A stretch of DNA of 63,215 nucleotides from Nitrospira sp. (lineage in GTDB: Bacteria; Nitrospirota; Nitrospiria; Nitrospirales; Nitrospiraceae), in assembly GCA_020846195.1 (NCBI GenBank), contig JADLEJ010000001.1, positions 1 through 63,215 of the forward strand, written 5' to 3'. Under the pieces are notes generated by a model. The model had not been told where the DNA came from and did no database searches. It saw only the letters and a list, made by a program, of their open reading frames with translations. The number at the start of each line of letters is the position of its first letter. Position 1 is the first letter of the stretch. The translations under genes and the position numbers were made by a program. Of this stretch, positions 49,446-58,804 are shown piece after piece.

Positions 49446-49521
49446 TGGTGCATGGTCAATGTGCCATGGCGAATGAATCGCCGATCCTGCTGTCTACCAT
49501 CCACCATTGACCATCGTCCAT
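49445..49521. terminator. Nested inverted repeat between convergent genes
   Basis: Outer arms ATGGTGCATGGTCAATG (49445-49461) and CATTGACCATCGTCCAT (49505-49521) pair with few mismatches. An inner GGCGA-ATGAA-TCGCC stem (49468-49482) is enclosed. It starts at the last base of the HNH stop and ends about 10 bp before the convergent stop at 49531, so it probably serves as a two-way terminator. It is not related in sequence to the A-G family. Confidence 0.65.
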
Positions 49522-49530
49522 TCTGTTTCC

Positions 49531-49983
49531 CTACTTCACCGAATCCAGGACAATCTCGAAGTCGCGTCCGCCCGGGAGGGTGGGATTCTTGGCGTAGCGC
49601 CCTTCAATATCTCCGGGTTGAGCGGGACCGGCCTGGCCGTCGCGGTCGAGCCGGGCGACGATATCGACCATCCCTCGCAGCTCCGAGCCTTCCACCATCA
49701 CGTCGGCGTTGGTGATTTCAAAGGAGGCGGGGAATGTCGGGTGATCGATGCGTTTGGCGGCGATGGGCCGGGGCGGGCCCTGGGGGCGCTTCACAATCAC
49801 GAACAGCACGTCCGTCGGTTTGACCTGATCGGCTAGATTGGCTGCGATGGTCACTCGTCCTGCGACGACTGGCTCTCCAGTGGCTGGATCGCAACTATGA
49901 GCGAGTCCGAGCCAGGCGGCGAGCGCCGCCAGCCCGATGATGGTGCCTGCCATTCCGATGGCTTGTCCTGACATACCGGCCAT
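49531..49983 (-). CDS. CcmI C-terminal-domain-like membrane-anchored protein
   Basis: 150 residues; GGAGG before the ATG at 49983. One N-terminal span (GMAGTIIGLAALAAWLGLAHS). The periplasmic domain (VVAGRVTIAANLADQVKPTDVLFVIVKRPQGPPRPIAAKRIDHPTFPASFEITNADVMVEGSELRGMVDIVARLDRDGQAGPAQPGDIEGRY) matches the C-terminal domain of cytochrome c maturation protein CcmI/CycH, which binds apocytochrome. No TPR part is attached and no ccm genes adjoin. Possible c-heme maturation helper. Confidence 0.75.
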   Translation of the reverse strand: MAGMSGQAIGMAGTIIGLAALAAWLGLAHSCDPATGEPVVAGRVTIAANLADQVKPTDVLFVIVKRPQGPPRPIAAKRIDHPTFPASFEITNADVMVEGSELRGMVDIVARLDRDGQAGPAQPGDIEGRYAKNPTLPGGRDFEIVLDSVK

Positions 49984-50120
49984 GCATCCTCCACATTGGC
50001 AAATGAGCGTCGCATTATAGACAGGTCGCCTGGAAAAGGGGAGGGCACGGTTTACGGCCAGGAAGGCGCTATTGTATGATGGCAGCCAGTCACAGGCTAT
50101 GCCGTATGGAGGAACATGTT

Positions 50121-50789
50121 ATGGCTCCCAATCCTGGTTTCCCCTTGGTGCTCGATGTAAAGGGCTTTTCCGTCCTGGTGCTCGGTGGCGATGAAGAAGC
50201 GGCGGAGAAGTCGCAGCGGCTGCTCGAATCCGGTGCCAAGGTGACGGTGATCAGTCCGACCTTGCATGAAACGCTCAAGCAATTGGCGGCCTCTGCGAAA
50301 GTCATCCATCGCGGGCGGCATTTTCGCGAGACCGATCTGGAGCATACGATTCTGGTGTTGAACACGATCCGCGGAGATCGGGATTTTGCCAGAATGTTGT
50401 TGGGGAAGGCGCGGGAGAAGGGGTTTCTCCTGTGGTCCACGGATATGCCGGAATTGTCTACCGTGACGATGCCGGCGGTGGTGGCGGTCGGGCATGCCCG
50501 GGTTGCGATCAGCAGCAGCGGCGTGGCGCCGGCCTTGTCGGGATTTATGAAAGAAGATCTCGAGCGTATTCTCGACGAAGAGTTTTCGACATTTGTCGAT
50601 TGGCTCGGGCATCTCCGCGAGCAGGCGAAGGCGAATGTGTCGGATGCGGAACAGCGACGCGCGTTACTGCGTGAAGCTCTGGACGGGTTCCGTCTGTTGG
50701 GCAAGGTGCAATATCCGAAAGTATGGCAGGAAGAGCGGGCTCGTCAGACGGCCGCAGAGGCGGCGGCACCGACGGCGAAAACCACATAA
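50121..50789 (+). CDS. Precorrin-2 dehydrogenase / sirohydrochlorin ferrochelatase-type (CysG N-domain, Met8p-like)
   Basis: 222 residues from the ATG at 50121 (GGAGGA before it). FPLVLDVKGFSVLVLGGDEEAAEKSQRLLESGAKVTVISPT is the NAD-binding start, and HRGRHFRETDLEHTILVLNT and TMPAVVAVGHARVAISSSGVAPALSGFMKEDLERIL complete the Met8p/CysG N-terminal domain. Converts precorrin-2 to siroheme, and dd-heme or heme precursors in the alternative route. GGDEEAA replaces the usual GGGxVAxRK, with D and E in place of G and small residues. The catalytic Asp of the family was not confirmed. Confidence 0.82.
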   Translation: MAPNPGFPLVLDVKGFSVLVLGGDEEAAEKSQRLLESGAKVTVISPTLHETLKQLAASAKVIHRGRHFRETDLEHTILVLNTIRGDRDFARMLLGKAREKGFLLWSTDMPELSTVTMPAVVAVGHARVAISSSGVAPALSGFMKEDLERILDEEFSTFVDWLGHLREQAKANVSDAEQRRALLREALDGFRLLGKVQYPKVWQEERARQTAAEAAAPTAKTT

Positions 50790-50808
50790 ATAAAAGGAGT
50801 CAGTAGCC

Positions 50809-51117
50809 ATGGTGCTGCTTGAATTCAGTATGTCTCCGTTGGGCAAAGGGGAGAGCGTTGGGAAATATGTCGCCCGCTCGCTGGACATTATCGACAAGAG
50901 TGGCGTGGACTATCGGCTGAATCCGATGGGCACGGTATTGGAAGGCGAGTGGGACGAAGTCTTCGGAGTCGTCAAAAAGTGCTATGACCGGATGCGGAAA
51001 GACTGCGGCCGGATTTCTTGTACGATCAAGGTCGATTATCGAAAAGCGGCCAAGGGCCGGTTGTCCAGCAAGGTGGACAGTATTGAGAAGAAGCTTAAAC
51101 GCCGGGTGAAGCAGTAA
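50809..51117 (+). CDS. MTH1187/YqgV family thiamine-binding protein
   Basis: 102 residues; AAAAGGAG before the ATG. MVLLEFSMSPLGKGESVGKYVARSLDIIDKSGVDYRLNPMGTVLEGEWDEVFGVVKKC is the family pattern. Structures of this family bind thiamine-like ligands in a ferredoxin-like fold; in vivo role is unclear. Follows the siroheme gene by 19 bp, so probably co-transcribed. Confidence 0.9.
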   Translation: MVLLEFSMSPLGKGESVGKYVARSLDIIDKSGVDYRLNPMGTVLEGEWDEVFGVVKKCYDRMRKDCGRISCTIKVDYRKAAKGRLSSKVDSIEKKLKRRVKQ

Positions 51118-51334
51118 GCCGTTTCGTTATCCTGCCTGACCGTTGATCGTGCGTGCGAATCCGCTCTGTTGACGGGTCTTTTGCGTGATCTGTCACGCCC
51201 TCGCCGCGATTTCTTCTTGAAGTCGCTCGCGCCTCCTTCTTATACTAATCGTGCCGGAAAAGGACTCCGGCGCAGGTGCATATTCACGAGTGCAATCGTC
51301 TCGCGAGCGGCCTGTTTTCGGAGTGGAGGGTGCC

Positions 51335-54187
51335 ATGTCTGTGCAGTCATTGGGCGGAATCGAGCCGGCGGTGGCGCCGCCGGTCGAGCTGTTTCCCAAA
51401 GAACGCAGGATCCTTGACCGGCCGGTTATGGAATTTCGCCCGTTCGGGTTGGATGAGCAAGGCCAGACGATCAGAGACCTGAGCGGGATGAGCATCAGAG
51501 CGGTCGTGCTCGATCTGGAGAAGACGCTGACGCGCGAACGGGGAGACGGCGCCGGCTCGGAGGCGGTCGATGAATTATGCGTGCTGTTGAATCAGCGCAT
51601 TAAAGATTCGGTCTATCATGTCACGCCGGAGTTTCTGAAGAATCCCTGGAATAGCTACTCCTACGAATTTGCCGCCTATCTGTACGAGTTTTGCGAGCTG
51701 CTGACCGGCGATCCGAACTTTCTTTTTGCGGGCGGAATGGAAAAAATGTCGCCGATCATTCAGGTCTTGGCGCGCCCGTTCTCGCTCGAACAGATCTACG
51801 GCATGTTTCCCTATTTCGGGAACAAGTTTGCATCAGGGTCGGTCGAATGCCGGGTGGTCGATGTCACGCCAGGTTCCGCCACGCTGGCCATGCGGTTTTC
51901 AGACCGGACGCTGCGCCAGTTCGGGCCCTTCAGGCGGCGCTGCACCTATCTGGTCTGCCAGTCCGCCCAAGGGATTTTCGCGGCGGTGCCGGCGCGTGTG
52001 CATGGACTGCCTCCGGCGACATTGACGAATCTCTCCTGCGTGTCTAACGACGATGAGTGGTGCCGATGGCTCATCCGGTGGCAGTCGGATGGGCCGGCGC
52101 GCTGGGGGAAAAGCGCGCAGTCCCTGGCGGCGTTGCCGGTGCCGTCCGAGGGGGCTTCCTGCGATGCCGCTTCAATTGAGTCCGGCTCCGGTCTCTTTCC
52201 ACAAGAGTCGGTGTGGGCGGGCTGGGGCAACCCGGGATCGAAGCGCCAGTCGCATTGGATTCTGTGGAGCGGCCTGATCGGGTTGTGCCTGGCAGGCGGA
52301 CTGCGAGTGTTGGTACCCACGGTGGGGGTTGCCGAGATAGCGCTGGCCGGATTCAGCCCGGTCATGACTGCCGGATGGTTGATGCAGTATTGTCTGCGCC
52401 GGGAAAGCCGGCAGCGCGAGGCGCTCATTCACGAGCAGATCGCTTTTGTCGAATCGCGGCATGAGGAATTGCGCGAGGCTTATTTAGGGCAGGAGCAGAC
52501 GCGGGTCGAGTTGCGGCGGAAGGTGACGCAGTTGACGGCGCTGCATCAAGCCGGCCTTCTGTTCAGCGCGACGCTGGACCGCGACACCTTGCTGGAGCGC
52601 GTGTTGGAAACGCTGACGCAGGATCTGCACTACGACCGCGCCATGGTCTCGATGTTCGATCCGTTGCGGTCTGTCATTCGGCATGTGCGCGTGATTGGAG
52701 CGTCTGAAGAAGTTTTGGCCTACTCGCAAGACTGCGAGGTGCCGGTGACGGATCGGAACAGTCCGGAGGGGATGGCGGTGCTGCAAGGGCTTCCGCTGTT
52801 GATCGAGGATGTTCAGTCGGTTTGGCAGACGCTCCACCCGATGAATCGACGCTTGGCGGAATTGAGCCGGACGAAGTCTCTGATCATCGTTCCGTTGAAA
52901 GCCAAAGACCATATTCTGGGGATTCTGACGGTAGACCGGACGCACGAGCCGAGCTTGACGAAGGACGATCTGGAGCTGATGACCACACTGGCGAATCAAG
53001 TCGCGATTGCGCTGGACAACGCGGCGGCCTATCAACAGATCGAGGAGTGGAATGTCGGATTGGAATTGAAGGTGCGCGAACGCACGGAGGCGCTGGAGCA
53101 GGCCGACCGGTTGCGGTCGCAGTTTCTGTCCCATGTCTCGCATGAGCTGCGCACGCCGATGACGTCGATCAAGGGGTTCGTGCAGAATCTGCTGGATGGA
53201 CTGACCGGCCCGCTGAACGAGAAGCAGCAGCGGTATCTGCTGCGCATGCTGGATAATTCCGACCGGCTGATCCGAATGATCGAAGATCTATTGGATCGGA
53301 CGCGGATCGAGGCTGGGCGGTTGGAGGTGCATCCCGTCGATGTGGATTTGGAGTCCTGCTTGATGGATGCCATCGAGCAACTGCGACCCTTGGCGTCCGC
53401 GAAGCGGCAGCGATTGGGTATCACGGCGCGAGATGCCCGGATCGAGGTCTTGGCCGACCGTGATCGCTTGATTCAGGTGGCGGTGAATTTGATTCAGAAT
53501 GCCGTGAAGTATACGCCGGAAGACGGTGAGGTAACGGTAGTCATCGAGTCGTCGAGCCCGCGGTTCGTCCGCATTCTGGTCAGAGACACGGGGCCGGGGA
53601 TTCCGGCGGAGGATCTTGAGAAGATTTTCGATCCGTTTTTCCGTGTGCAGCAGGGGCAGCGAAGCGGGCCCAAGGGGCTTGGGTTGGGGCTTTCCATCGT
53701 GAAAACGCTGGTCGAGCTGCAAGGGGGAAGCGTCTCGGCTAAAAACTGTCCGGCAGGAGGCGCGGAAGTTTCGTTTACGCTGCCTCTTCGATCGACGATC
53801 CCCCCGACGCCATCCAGTCCGCCGGTTGCCGTGCGACGTGTTCTTGTGGCCGACGACGATCCGGATATTCGGCAATGGCTGTGCGACCGATTGAAGGCCG
53901 GCGGCTATCATCCGGAAGCATCGGCGGACGGGCAGGAGACGCTTGCGACGATCCAGTCGACCGGCTATGCCGGAGTCCTGCTCGATATTGGCTCGGGCCA
54001 GATGGATGGATTGCGCGTGCTGCAACAGATTCGAGCGAAGAACTCCGAGACTCCGATTATCATCATGACGGCGTCAGGCTCTCAAGAGCTGGCGGTGCAG
54101 GCGATTGGGCTGGGGGCGCAGGCCTATTTGCTCAAGCCATTCGATACGGATGAGTTACGCGCCGCGATTGAGCGCTGGTTTTATTAA
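51335..54187 (+). CDS. Hybrid sensor histidine kinase/response regulator with V4R-like sensor and GAF domain
   Basis: 950 residues from the ATG at 51335 (GGAGGG before it); a GTG at 51251 is less likely. Residues about 60-250 form a soluble sensor (CRVVDVTPGSATLAMRFS, ... LSCVSNDDEWCRWLIRW) that recalls V4R/heme-NO-associated domains. Two membrane helices follow (about 305-355), then a coiled coil and a GAF domain (about 420-570). HisKA follows, with the phospho-His in FLSHVSHELRTPM, then HATPase_c (NLIQNAVKYTPEDG, DTGPGIPAEDLEKIFDPF, GLGLGLSIVKTL). The receiver has VADDDPDIRQW and a phosphoacceptor Asp in VLLDIGSG. No partner regulator adjoins. Confidence 0.9.
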   Translation: MSVQSLGGIEPAVAPPVELFPKERRILDRPVMEFRPFGLDEQGQTIRDLSGMSIRAVVLDLEKTLTRERGDGAGSEAVDELCVLLNQRIKDSVYHVTPEFLKNPWNSYSYEFAAYLYEFCELLTGDPNFLFAGGMEKMSPIIQVLARPFSLEQIYGMFPYFGNKFASGSVECRVVDVTPGSATLAMRFSDRTLRQFGPFRRRCTYLVCQSAQGIFAAVPARVHGLPPATLTNLSCVSNDDEWCRWLIRWQSDGPARWGKSAQSLAALPVPSEGASCDAASIESGSGLFPQESVWAGWGNPGSKRQSHWILWSGLIGLCLAGGLRVLVPTVGVAEIALAGFSPVMTAGWLMQYCLRRESRQREALIHEQIAFVESRHEELREAYLGQEQTRVELRRKVTQLTALHQAGLLFSATLDRDTLLERVLETLTQDLHYDRAMVSMFDPLRSVIRHVRVIGASEEVLAYSQDCEVPVTDRNSPEGMAVLQGLPLLIEDVQSVWQTLHPMNRRLAELSRTKSLIIVPLKAKDHILGILTVDRTHEPSLTKDDLELMTTLANQVAIALDNAAAYQQIEEWNVGLELKVRERTEALEQADRLRSQFLSHVSHELRTPMTSIKGFVQNLLDGLTGPLNEKQQRYLLRMLDNSDRLIRMIEDLLDRTRIEAGRLEVHPVDVDLESCLMDAIEQLRPLASAKRQRLGITARDARIEVLADRDRLIQVAVNLIQNAVKYTPEDGEVTVVIESSSPRFVRILVRDTGPGIPAEDLEKIFDPFFRVQQGQRSGPKGLGLGLSIVKTLVELQGGSVSAKNCPAGGAEVSFTLPLRSTIPPTPSSPPVAVRRVLVADDDPDIRQWLCDRLKAGGYHPEASADGQETLATIQSTGYAGVLLDIGSGQMDGLRVLQQIRAKNSETPIIIMTASGSQELAVQAIGLGAQAYLLKPFDTDELRAAIERWFY

Positions 54188-54246
54188 TTTTGATGGGCTG
54201 GGGCTGGCAATGAGAGTCGATGGCCGTCACCTAATCGGAGGACCTG

Positions 54247-55650
54247 TTGAGAACCGTTGCATCGAAATATGAACAATCGGTAGGGGCGTGGGTAATTGCA
54301 GGAGGGATTCTTCTCTCGGTCTGGTTTTCTTCTCCGGCGCTGGCTCAGGTGCCGAGGATTCAAGGGCAGGGGACGTCCGCATCCGGACAAGGCAACGCCT
54401 TCGCGGCGCAGGCCGATGACCCCTCCGCGCTCTATTACAATCCAGCCGGCATGACGCAGTTGCGCGGCGTGCAACTGATGGCTGGAGGATTGCTGACAGG
54501 CGGAACGACCAGCTTCACGAGCACTTCAGGAGCCAATGCCACGGGGGATCGCGATGGGAGCTTGGCCTGGCCGGCGCCGGCGCATCTGTTTATCACGGCG
54601 AATCTCGGCGATCTTGGCGCGACGAGTTTGAGCGGGCTGACCCTCGGGATCGGTCTGACCTCGCCGTTCGGTTCCGTGAGCCGGTATCAGGAGAACGGTC
54701 CACAACGGTTTAAGGCGACCTTTTCTGCGATGCCGTTAATCAGTATCAAGCCCACGATGGCGTATCAAGTGACGCCGGATCTCTCGTTGGGGCTTGGGAT
54801 GGATATCTATACCTTTTCCGATATGTTGGGCGAAGGGCATTTTGAAAAGCAGTTTATTTCAACCGGCGCGGTGCCGGTGTTCGGTTCGGCCGGGCAGCGC
54901 GCAGAGCTGTATGGCAAGGGGACGGCGGTTGGGTATAACGTGAGCCTCCTCTATACCGCGCTGAGGAATAGCGAAGGAAAGCCCATCGCCAATATCGGGC
55001 TGGTCTATCGGAATCAAGTGGCATTGCCGTTGAACGGAGGCATTCTCGCCAACGGAGTCAAAACATCGGATGCGTCGGCGACGTTTGTGTTGCCGCAAGT
55101 CTTTACCGGCGCGATTGCGATCTGGCCGACAAGAACGGCCGAGCGCGAGTGGAAGCTGGAGTTGGATGTGGATTATGTCGGATGGAAGTCCGTCAGGAAT
55201 TTGGATATCTATTTGGGCAATGGATCCGTTGTCCCGCAGCCGCAAAACTGGCGGAGCACGTATTCGGTGATGATTGGGACGGAGTACCGGTGGCTGAAGA
55301 TGGACTCGTTGCCGGAGTGGGAAATGGCGGTGCGCGCCGGCTACACCAATTCGCCGACGCAAATTCCCGATCTCACATTCGATCCCACGATTCCGTCAGC
55401 CGATGTCCATATTCCAGCGGTGGGATTCGGGCTGGTCTGCAAGGAAGGCGGGACCATCTTCGGGATGCGTTGCGGCGATTTTGGAGTCGGGCCGATCAAA
55501 CCCAAAGCCGTCGGGCTCGATGTGTCGTATCAGGCCTCTATCTACGAACAGCGGACGGTGAGTTGCGGCTGTGCCCTGGCGGCTGCGGTGAACGGGCTCT
55601 ATCGCACGACCTATCACACCGGCGGGATCTCGTTCAGAGTGAATTTTTAG
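54247..55650 (+). CDS. FadL/OmpP1/TodX family outer-membrane transporter
   Basis: 467 residues. Start is TTG at 54247, supported by CGGAGGACC at ideal distance; there is no in-frame ATG with a site nearby. Signal peptide SVGAWVIAGGILLSVWFSSPALA. FadL marks: GQGTSASGQGNAFAAQADDPSALYYNPAGMTQLRGVQL (the N-terminal hatch NPA), PTMAYQVTPDLSLGLGMDIY and a final beta-strand ending in RVNF. Transports long-chain fatty acids or aromatics across the outer membrane. Stop overlaps the convergent alr stop by 4 bp. Confidence 0.92.
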   Translation: MRTVASKYEQSVGAWVIAGGILLSVWFSSPALAQVPRIQGQGTSASGQGNAFAAQADDPSALYYNPAGMTQLRGVQLMAGGLLTGGTTSFTSTSGANATGDRDGSLAWPAPAHLFITANLGDLGATSLSGLTLGIGLTSPFGSVSRYQENGPQRFKATFSAMPLISIKPTMAYQVTPDLSLGLGMDIYTFSDMLGEGHFEKQFISTGAVPVFGSAGQRAELYGKGTAVGYNVSLLYTALRNSEGKPIANIGLVYRNQVALPLNGGILANGVKTSDASATFVLPQVFTGAIAIWPTRTAEREWKLELDVDYVGWKSVRNLDIYLGNGSVVPQPQNWRSTYSVMIGTEYRWLKMDSLPEWEMAVRAGYTNSPTQIPDLTFDPTIPSADVHIPAVGFGLVCKEGGTIFGMRCGDFGVGPIKPKAVGLDVSYQASIYEQRTVSCGCALAAAVNGLYRTTYHTGGISFRVNF

Positions 55651-56804
55651 CTAGGCGCTGACACAGGGTCGGGCATCTCTCGGTAACGGCGTGGGACGCG
55701 CACGCCGATGGCGCAGAGCGTTTCATAGGGGATCGTGCCGGTCCATTCGGCCAGATCGGCGGCGGTAATCCGATCGGCTCCCTGGCGGCCAATCAAGACG
55801 ACGTCGTCTCCGACGGTCGTTTCGTGAATATCCGTCACATCGATCATCACCATATCCATACAGACTGTGCCGATGACGTTGGCCCGCCGCCCGTGGATGA
55901 GGACTGCTCCTCGATTGGACAGTCTTCGGTTAAATCCGTCGGCATAGCCGATGGGGAGGACGGCGACACGGGTCGGCCGCTTGGCGACAAAGGTGGCGTT
56001 ATAACTGATCGTGCCCCCGGCCTGAATGGCGCGGATTTGCGCGACCGTGCTCTGTAAGGATAAGACTGGCTTGAGGTCGGGTGCCGGAACGGATGCCGGC
56101 AGGGTGTGATATCCATAGAGCATGATGCCGGGGCGGATGAGCGAATAGTGCGAACGCGGATAGCGAACGGCTGCGCCGCTGTTCGCTGTATGTATCAACG
56201 GGATGGACCTGCCGCGTGCTGCGAGGCCGCTCACGGTTGTTTGAAAGAGAGTCAACTGATGTTCCGTTTGCTCAGTCGTGAGCCCGTCGGAATCGGCGAA
56301 GTGGGTGAGCAGTCCTTCAATCTTGAGCGATGGCGGCACGTGGCCTGAGTCGATGAGGGCCAGCAGTTGGTCCGTGGCCAGTCCGAGTCGGCCCATCCCT
56401 GTTTCCACTTTGAGGTGAATCGGGTAGGGCGTTGCGAGCGAGGCGGTGGCCTGTGCCAAGGCTGGGAGCAATGAGCGGTCGCTGATAATCGGGGTTAGGC
56501 GGTGGGCGATGAGGTCGCCGATCTGATTCGAGAATAGGGGGCCAAGAATGACAATAGGAACCGCGATGCCGGCCGCGCGGAGGGCGATGCCTTCGTCGAT
56601 CGAGACGACCGCGACGCGCCCGATTCCCTGTGCGATGAGGGCGCGCGACACTTCAATGGCGCCGTGCCCGTAGGCATTGGCCTTGACGACGGCCATGATC
56701 TCGCACCCAGGCGAGAGCAGGCGGCGCAATTGCGTCAGATTATGGGTGAGGGCGGAGAGATCGACGGTGGCGTAGGTCGGAGTGAATGGTAAAATGGTCG
56801 GCAC
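55647..56804 (-). CDS. alr: Alanine racemase
   Basis: 385 residues from the GTG at 56804. CEIMAVVKANAYGHGAIEVSRALI contains the PLP-binding Lys. VETGMGRLGL and IKIEGLLTHFADSD follow, and ILPIGYADGFNRRLSNRGAVLIHGRRANVIGTVCMDMVMIDVT is the C-terminal barrel with the catalytic Tyr region elsewhere (SYNATF). Interconverts L- and D-alanine for peptidoglycan. Length is normal. Confidence 0.95.
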   Translation of the reverse strand: MPTILPFTPTYATVDLSALTHNLTQLRRLLSPGCEIMAVVKANAYGHGAIEVSRALIAQGIGRVAVVSIDEGIALRAAGIAVPIVILGPLFSNQIGDLIAHRLTPIISDRSLLPALAQATASLATPYPIHLKVETGMGRLGLATDQLLALIDSGHVPPSLKIEGLLTHFADSDGLTTEQTEHQLTLFQTTVSGLAARGRSIPLIHTANSGAAVRYPRSHYSLIRPGIMLYGYHTLPASVPAPDLKPVLSLQSTVAQIRAIQAGGTISYNATFVAKRPTRVAVLPIGYADGFNRRLSNRGAVLIHGRRANVIGTVCMDMVMIDVTDIHETTVGDDVVLIGRQGADRITAADLAEWTGTIPYETLCAIGVRVPRRYREMPDPVSAPS

Positions 56805-56832
56805 GCGATGAGAATGGACAGGGAAGCCTGGC

Positions 56833-57396
56833 TCAGACTTCCATGATTTCCTGTTCCTTCTTTTTGATCACGTCGTCGATTTTTTGCCCGTATTGCTCGG
56901 TGAGTTTCTGGGTGTCCTGCTCGGCTTTCCGCAGTTCATCTTCGGTCAGCTTCGCGTCTTTTTGGAGCTTCTTTAGCTCCTCGTTCGCATCGCGCCGGAA
57001 GCCGCGGATTTGCACTTTGGTGTCTTCGCCGTGCTTTTTGCAGATCTTTGTCAGTTCCTTCCGGCGCTCTTCGGTCAGCGGGGGAAGGGGCACTCGAATC
57101 ATTTTGCCGTCGTTGGACGGATTCACGCCCAGCCCAGAATTCGCCAGGGACTTTTCAATCTCCTTAATCAGCTGCGGCTCCCAGGGCTGAATGGTAATGA
57201 GCCGCGCTTCCGGGGTGGAAATATTGGCAATCTGCTTGAGCGGCGTCATCGTGCCGTAGTAATCGACGCGAATATTATCCAGGAGCGCCACCGAGGCCCG
57301 GCCTGTCCGCAGACCGGCGAGGTCTCGCTTGAGGTGTTCCACGGCGCCGTCCATATGGGTCGTCAGGGCTTGCTTGACTGTCGCTGCGTTCGACAT
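56833..57396 (-). CDS. frr: Ribosome recycling factor
   Basis: 187 residues from the ATG at 57396; the 23 open codons before it overlap the pyrH end and are not conserved. MDGAVEHLKRDLAGLRTGRASVALLDNIRVDYYG, LTIQPWEPQLIKEIEKSLANSGLGVNPSNDGKMIRVPLPPLTEERRKEL, and the long helices at the end are the RRF pattern. Separates ribosome subunits after termination. Starts 19 bp after pyrH. Confidence 0.97.
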   Translation of the reverse strand: MSNAATVKQALTTHMDGAVEHLKRDLAGLRTGRASVALLDNIRVDYYGTMTPLKQIANISTPEARLITIQPWEPQLIKEIEKSLANSGLGVNPSNDGKMIRVPLPPLTEERRKELTKICKKHGEDTKVQIRGFRRDANEELKKLQKDAKLTEDELRKAEQDTQKLTEQYGQKIDDVIKKKEQEIMEV

Positions 57397-57415
57397 GGCG
57401 GTACTCCGTAATGAG

Positions 57416-58141
57416 CTAGCGCGGGCTGATTGTGACCAGCGTGCCGATGGGTTCGCCGAGCGCAACCCGCTTGAAGTTCCCCTGTTCGGTCAATTTGAAC
57501 ACGATGAGGGGAAGATGATTATCCATGCAGAGGCTGATGGCGGTGGAGTCCATCACTTTCAGATTTTGATTCAGAATCGAGAGGAACGGGATCTCGCTGT
57601 ATTTTTTGGCCGAGGGATTTTTTACGGGATCGGCGTCGTAAATCCCATCGACCTTGGTACCCTTCAGGATCACTTGCGCGCCGATTTCCATGGCTCGAAG
57701 CGCGGCGGCGGTATCGGTGGAGAAATAGGGATTGCCGGTGCCGCCGGCAAAGATGACAACGCGGTTTTTTTCCAGATGGCGGATGGCCCGCCGCCGGATA
57801 TAGCCTTCGGCCAGCTGGCGCATTTCAATGGCGGATTGGACGCGGGTGATAACGCCGACGCGCTCCAGCGCATTTTGGAGCGCGAGCGCATTCATCACGG
57901 TGGCGAGCATGCCCATGTAGTCGGCGGACGCCCGTTCCATCCCTGACGCGCTGGCGGCGAGTCCGCGGAAAATGTTGCCGCCGCCGATGACGACGGCAAC
58001 TTGGACATCCAGCGCTACGACAGAGGCGATTTCCTGCGCCAGCCCTTCGAGAATCGACGGCTGAATACCGTAGCCCTGCTCACCGGCCAGCATCTCCCCG
58101 CTGACTTTCAGAAGGAGGCGCCGGTATTTCGCAGAACTCAT
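57416..58141 (-). CDS. pyrH: UMP kinase
   Basis: 241 residues. [20 protein letters not shown] is the phosphate-binding start, [39 protein letters not shown] the UMP-binding part and [43 protein letters not shown] the second half. Produces UDP from UMP. Its ATG overlaps the tsf stop (ATGA, 4 bp), a sign of translational coupling in the rpsB-tsf-pyrH-frr operon. Confidence 0.97.
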   Translation of the reverse strand: MSSAKYRRLLLKVSGEMLAGEQGYGIQPSILEGLAQEIASVVALDVQVAVVIGGGNIFRGLAASASGMERASADYMGMLATVMNALALQNALERVGVITRVQSAIEMRQLAEGYIRRRAIRHLEKNRVVIFAGGTGNPYFSTDTAAALRAMEIGAQVILKGTKVDGIYDADPVKNPSAKKYSEIPFLSILNQNLKVMDSTAISLCMDNHLPLIVFKLTEQGNFKRVALGEPIGTLVTISPR

Positions 58142-58734
58142 GCTTCGCCCAACTGAAAGCGGGTGAACCGGCGGATATTCATATTCTCACCGATCTTGGA
58201 AATCTTTTGCGCAACCAGATCCTTGACGGTAACGGCCGGATCTTTGATGAAGGATTGTTCGAGCAGGCAGTTTTCCTGATAGAACTTTTCCAGCTTGCCT
58301 TCAATGATCTTTGGCCAGGCGGCCGGGGGCTTGCCCAATTCCTTGGCCTGTCCTTCGAAAATGGCCTTCTCTCGCTCGACCAAGTCCGCCGGGATATCCT
58401 CGCGCTTGACGTACGACGGCTTCGCTGCGGCGATCTGGAGCGCGAGGTCGTTCACGAAAGCCTTGAACTCTTCGTTGCGCGCCACAAAGTCGGTCTCGCA
58501 ATTCACTTCGATCAGGACGCCGATCTTTCCACCCATATGGATGTAGGAATGGATCAATCCTTGATTCGTTTCACGCCCGGCTTTCTTGGCTGCCGCCGCC
58601 AGGCCTTTTTGCCGGAGATAATCGATGGCCTTCTCGACATCGTCGCCGTTTTCAGTCAACGCCTTCTGGCAATCCAAGATGCCGGCGCCGGTTTTTTCAC
58701 GAAGTTCTTTTACGAGCTGACTTGATCCTGCCAT
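58138..58734 (-). CDS. tsf: Elongation factor Ts
   Basis: 198 residues, the short form (E. coli 283) that lacks part of the C-terminal module. [40 protein letters not shown] is the UBA-like N-domain. [12 protein letters not shown] is the core contact with EF-Tu. Ends in [18 protein letters not shown], a variant of the usual GENIxVRRF. Exchanges GDP on EF-Tu. Confidence 0.97.
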   Translation of the reverse strand: MAGSSQLVKELREKTGAGILDCQKALTENGDDVEKAIDYLRQKGLAAAAKKAGRETNQGLIHSYIHMGGKIGVLIEVNCETDFVARNEEFKAFVNDLALQIAAAKPSYVKREDIPADLVEREKAIFEGQAKELGKPPAAWPKIIEGKLEKFYQENCLLEQSFIKDPAVTVKDLVAQKISKIGENMNIRRFTRFQLGEA

Positions 58735-58804
58735 GGTCCTCTATCCTATCCTTGCGCCTTACGCGGTGAGAAAAGTCGTCATGCGTACGTGGTTGTCTGA
58801 CTGC

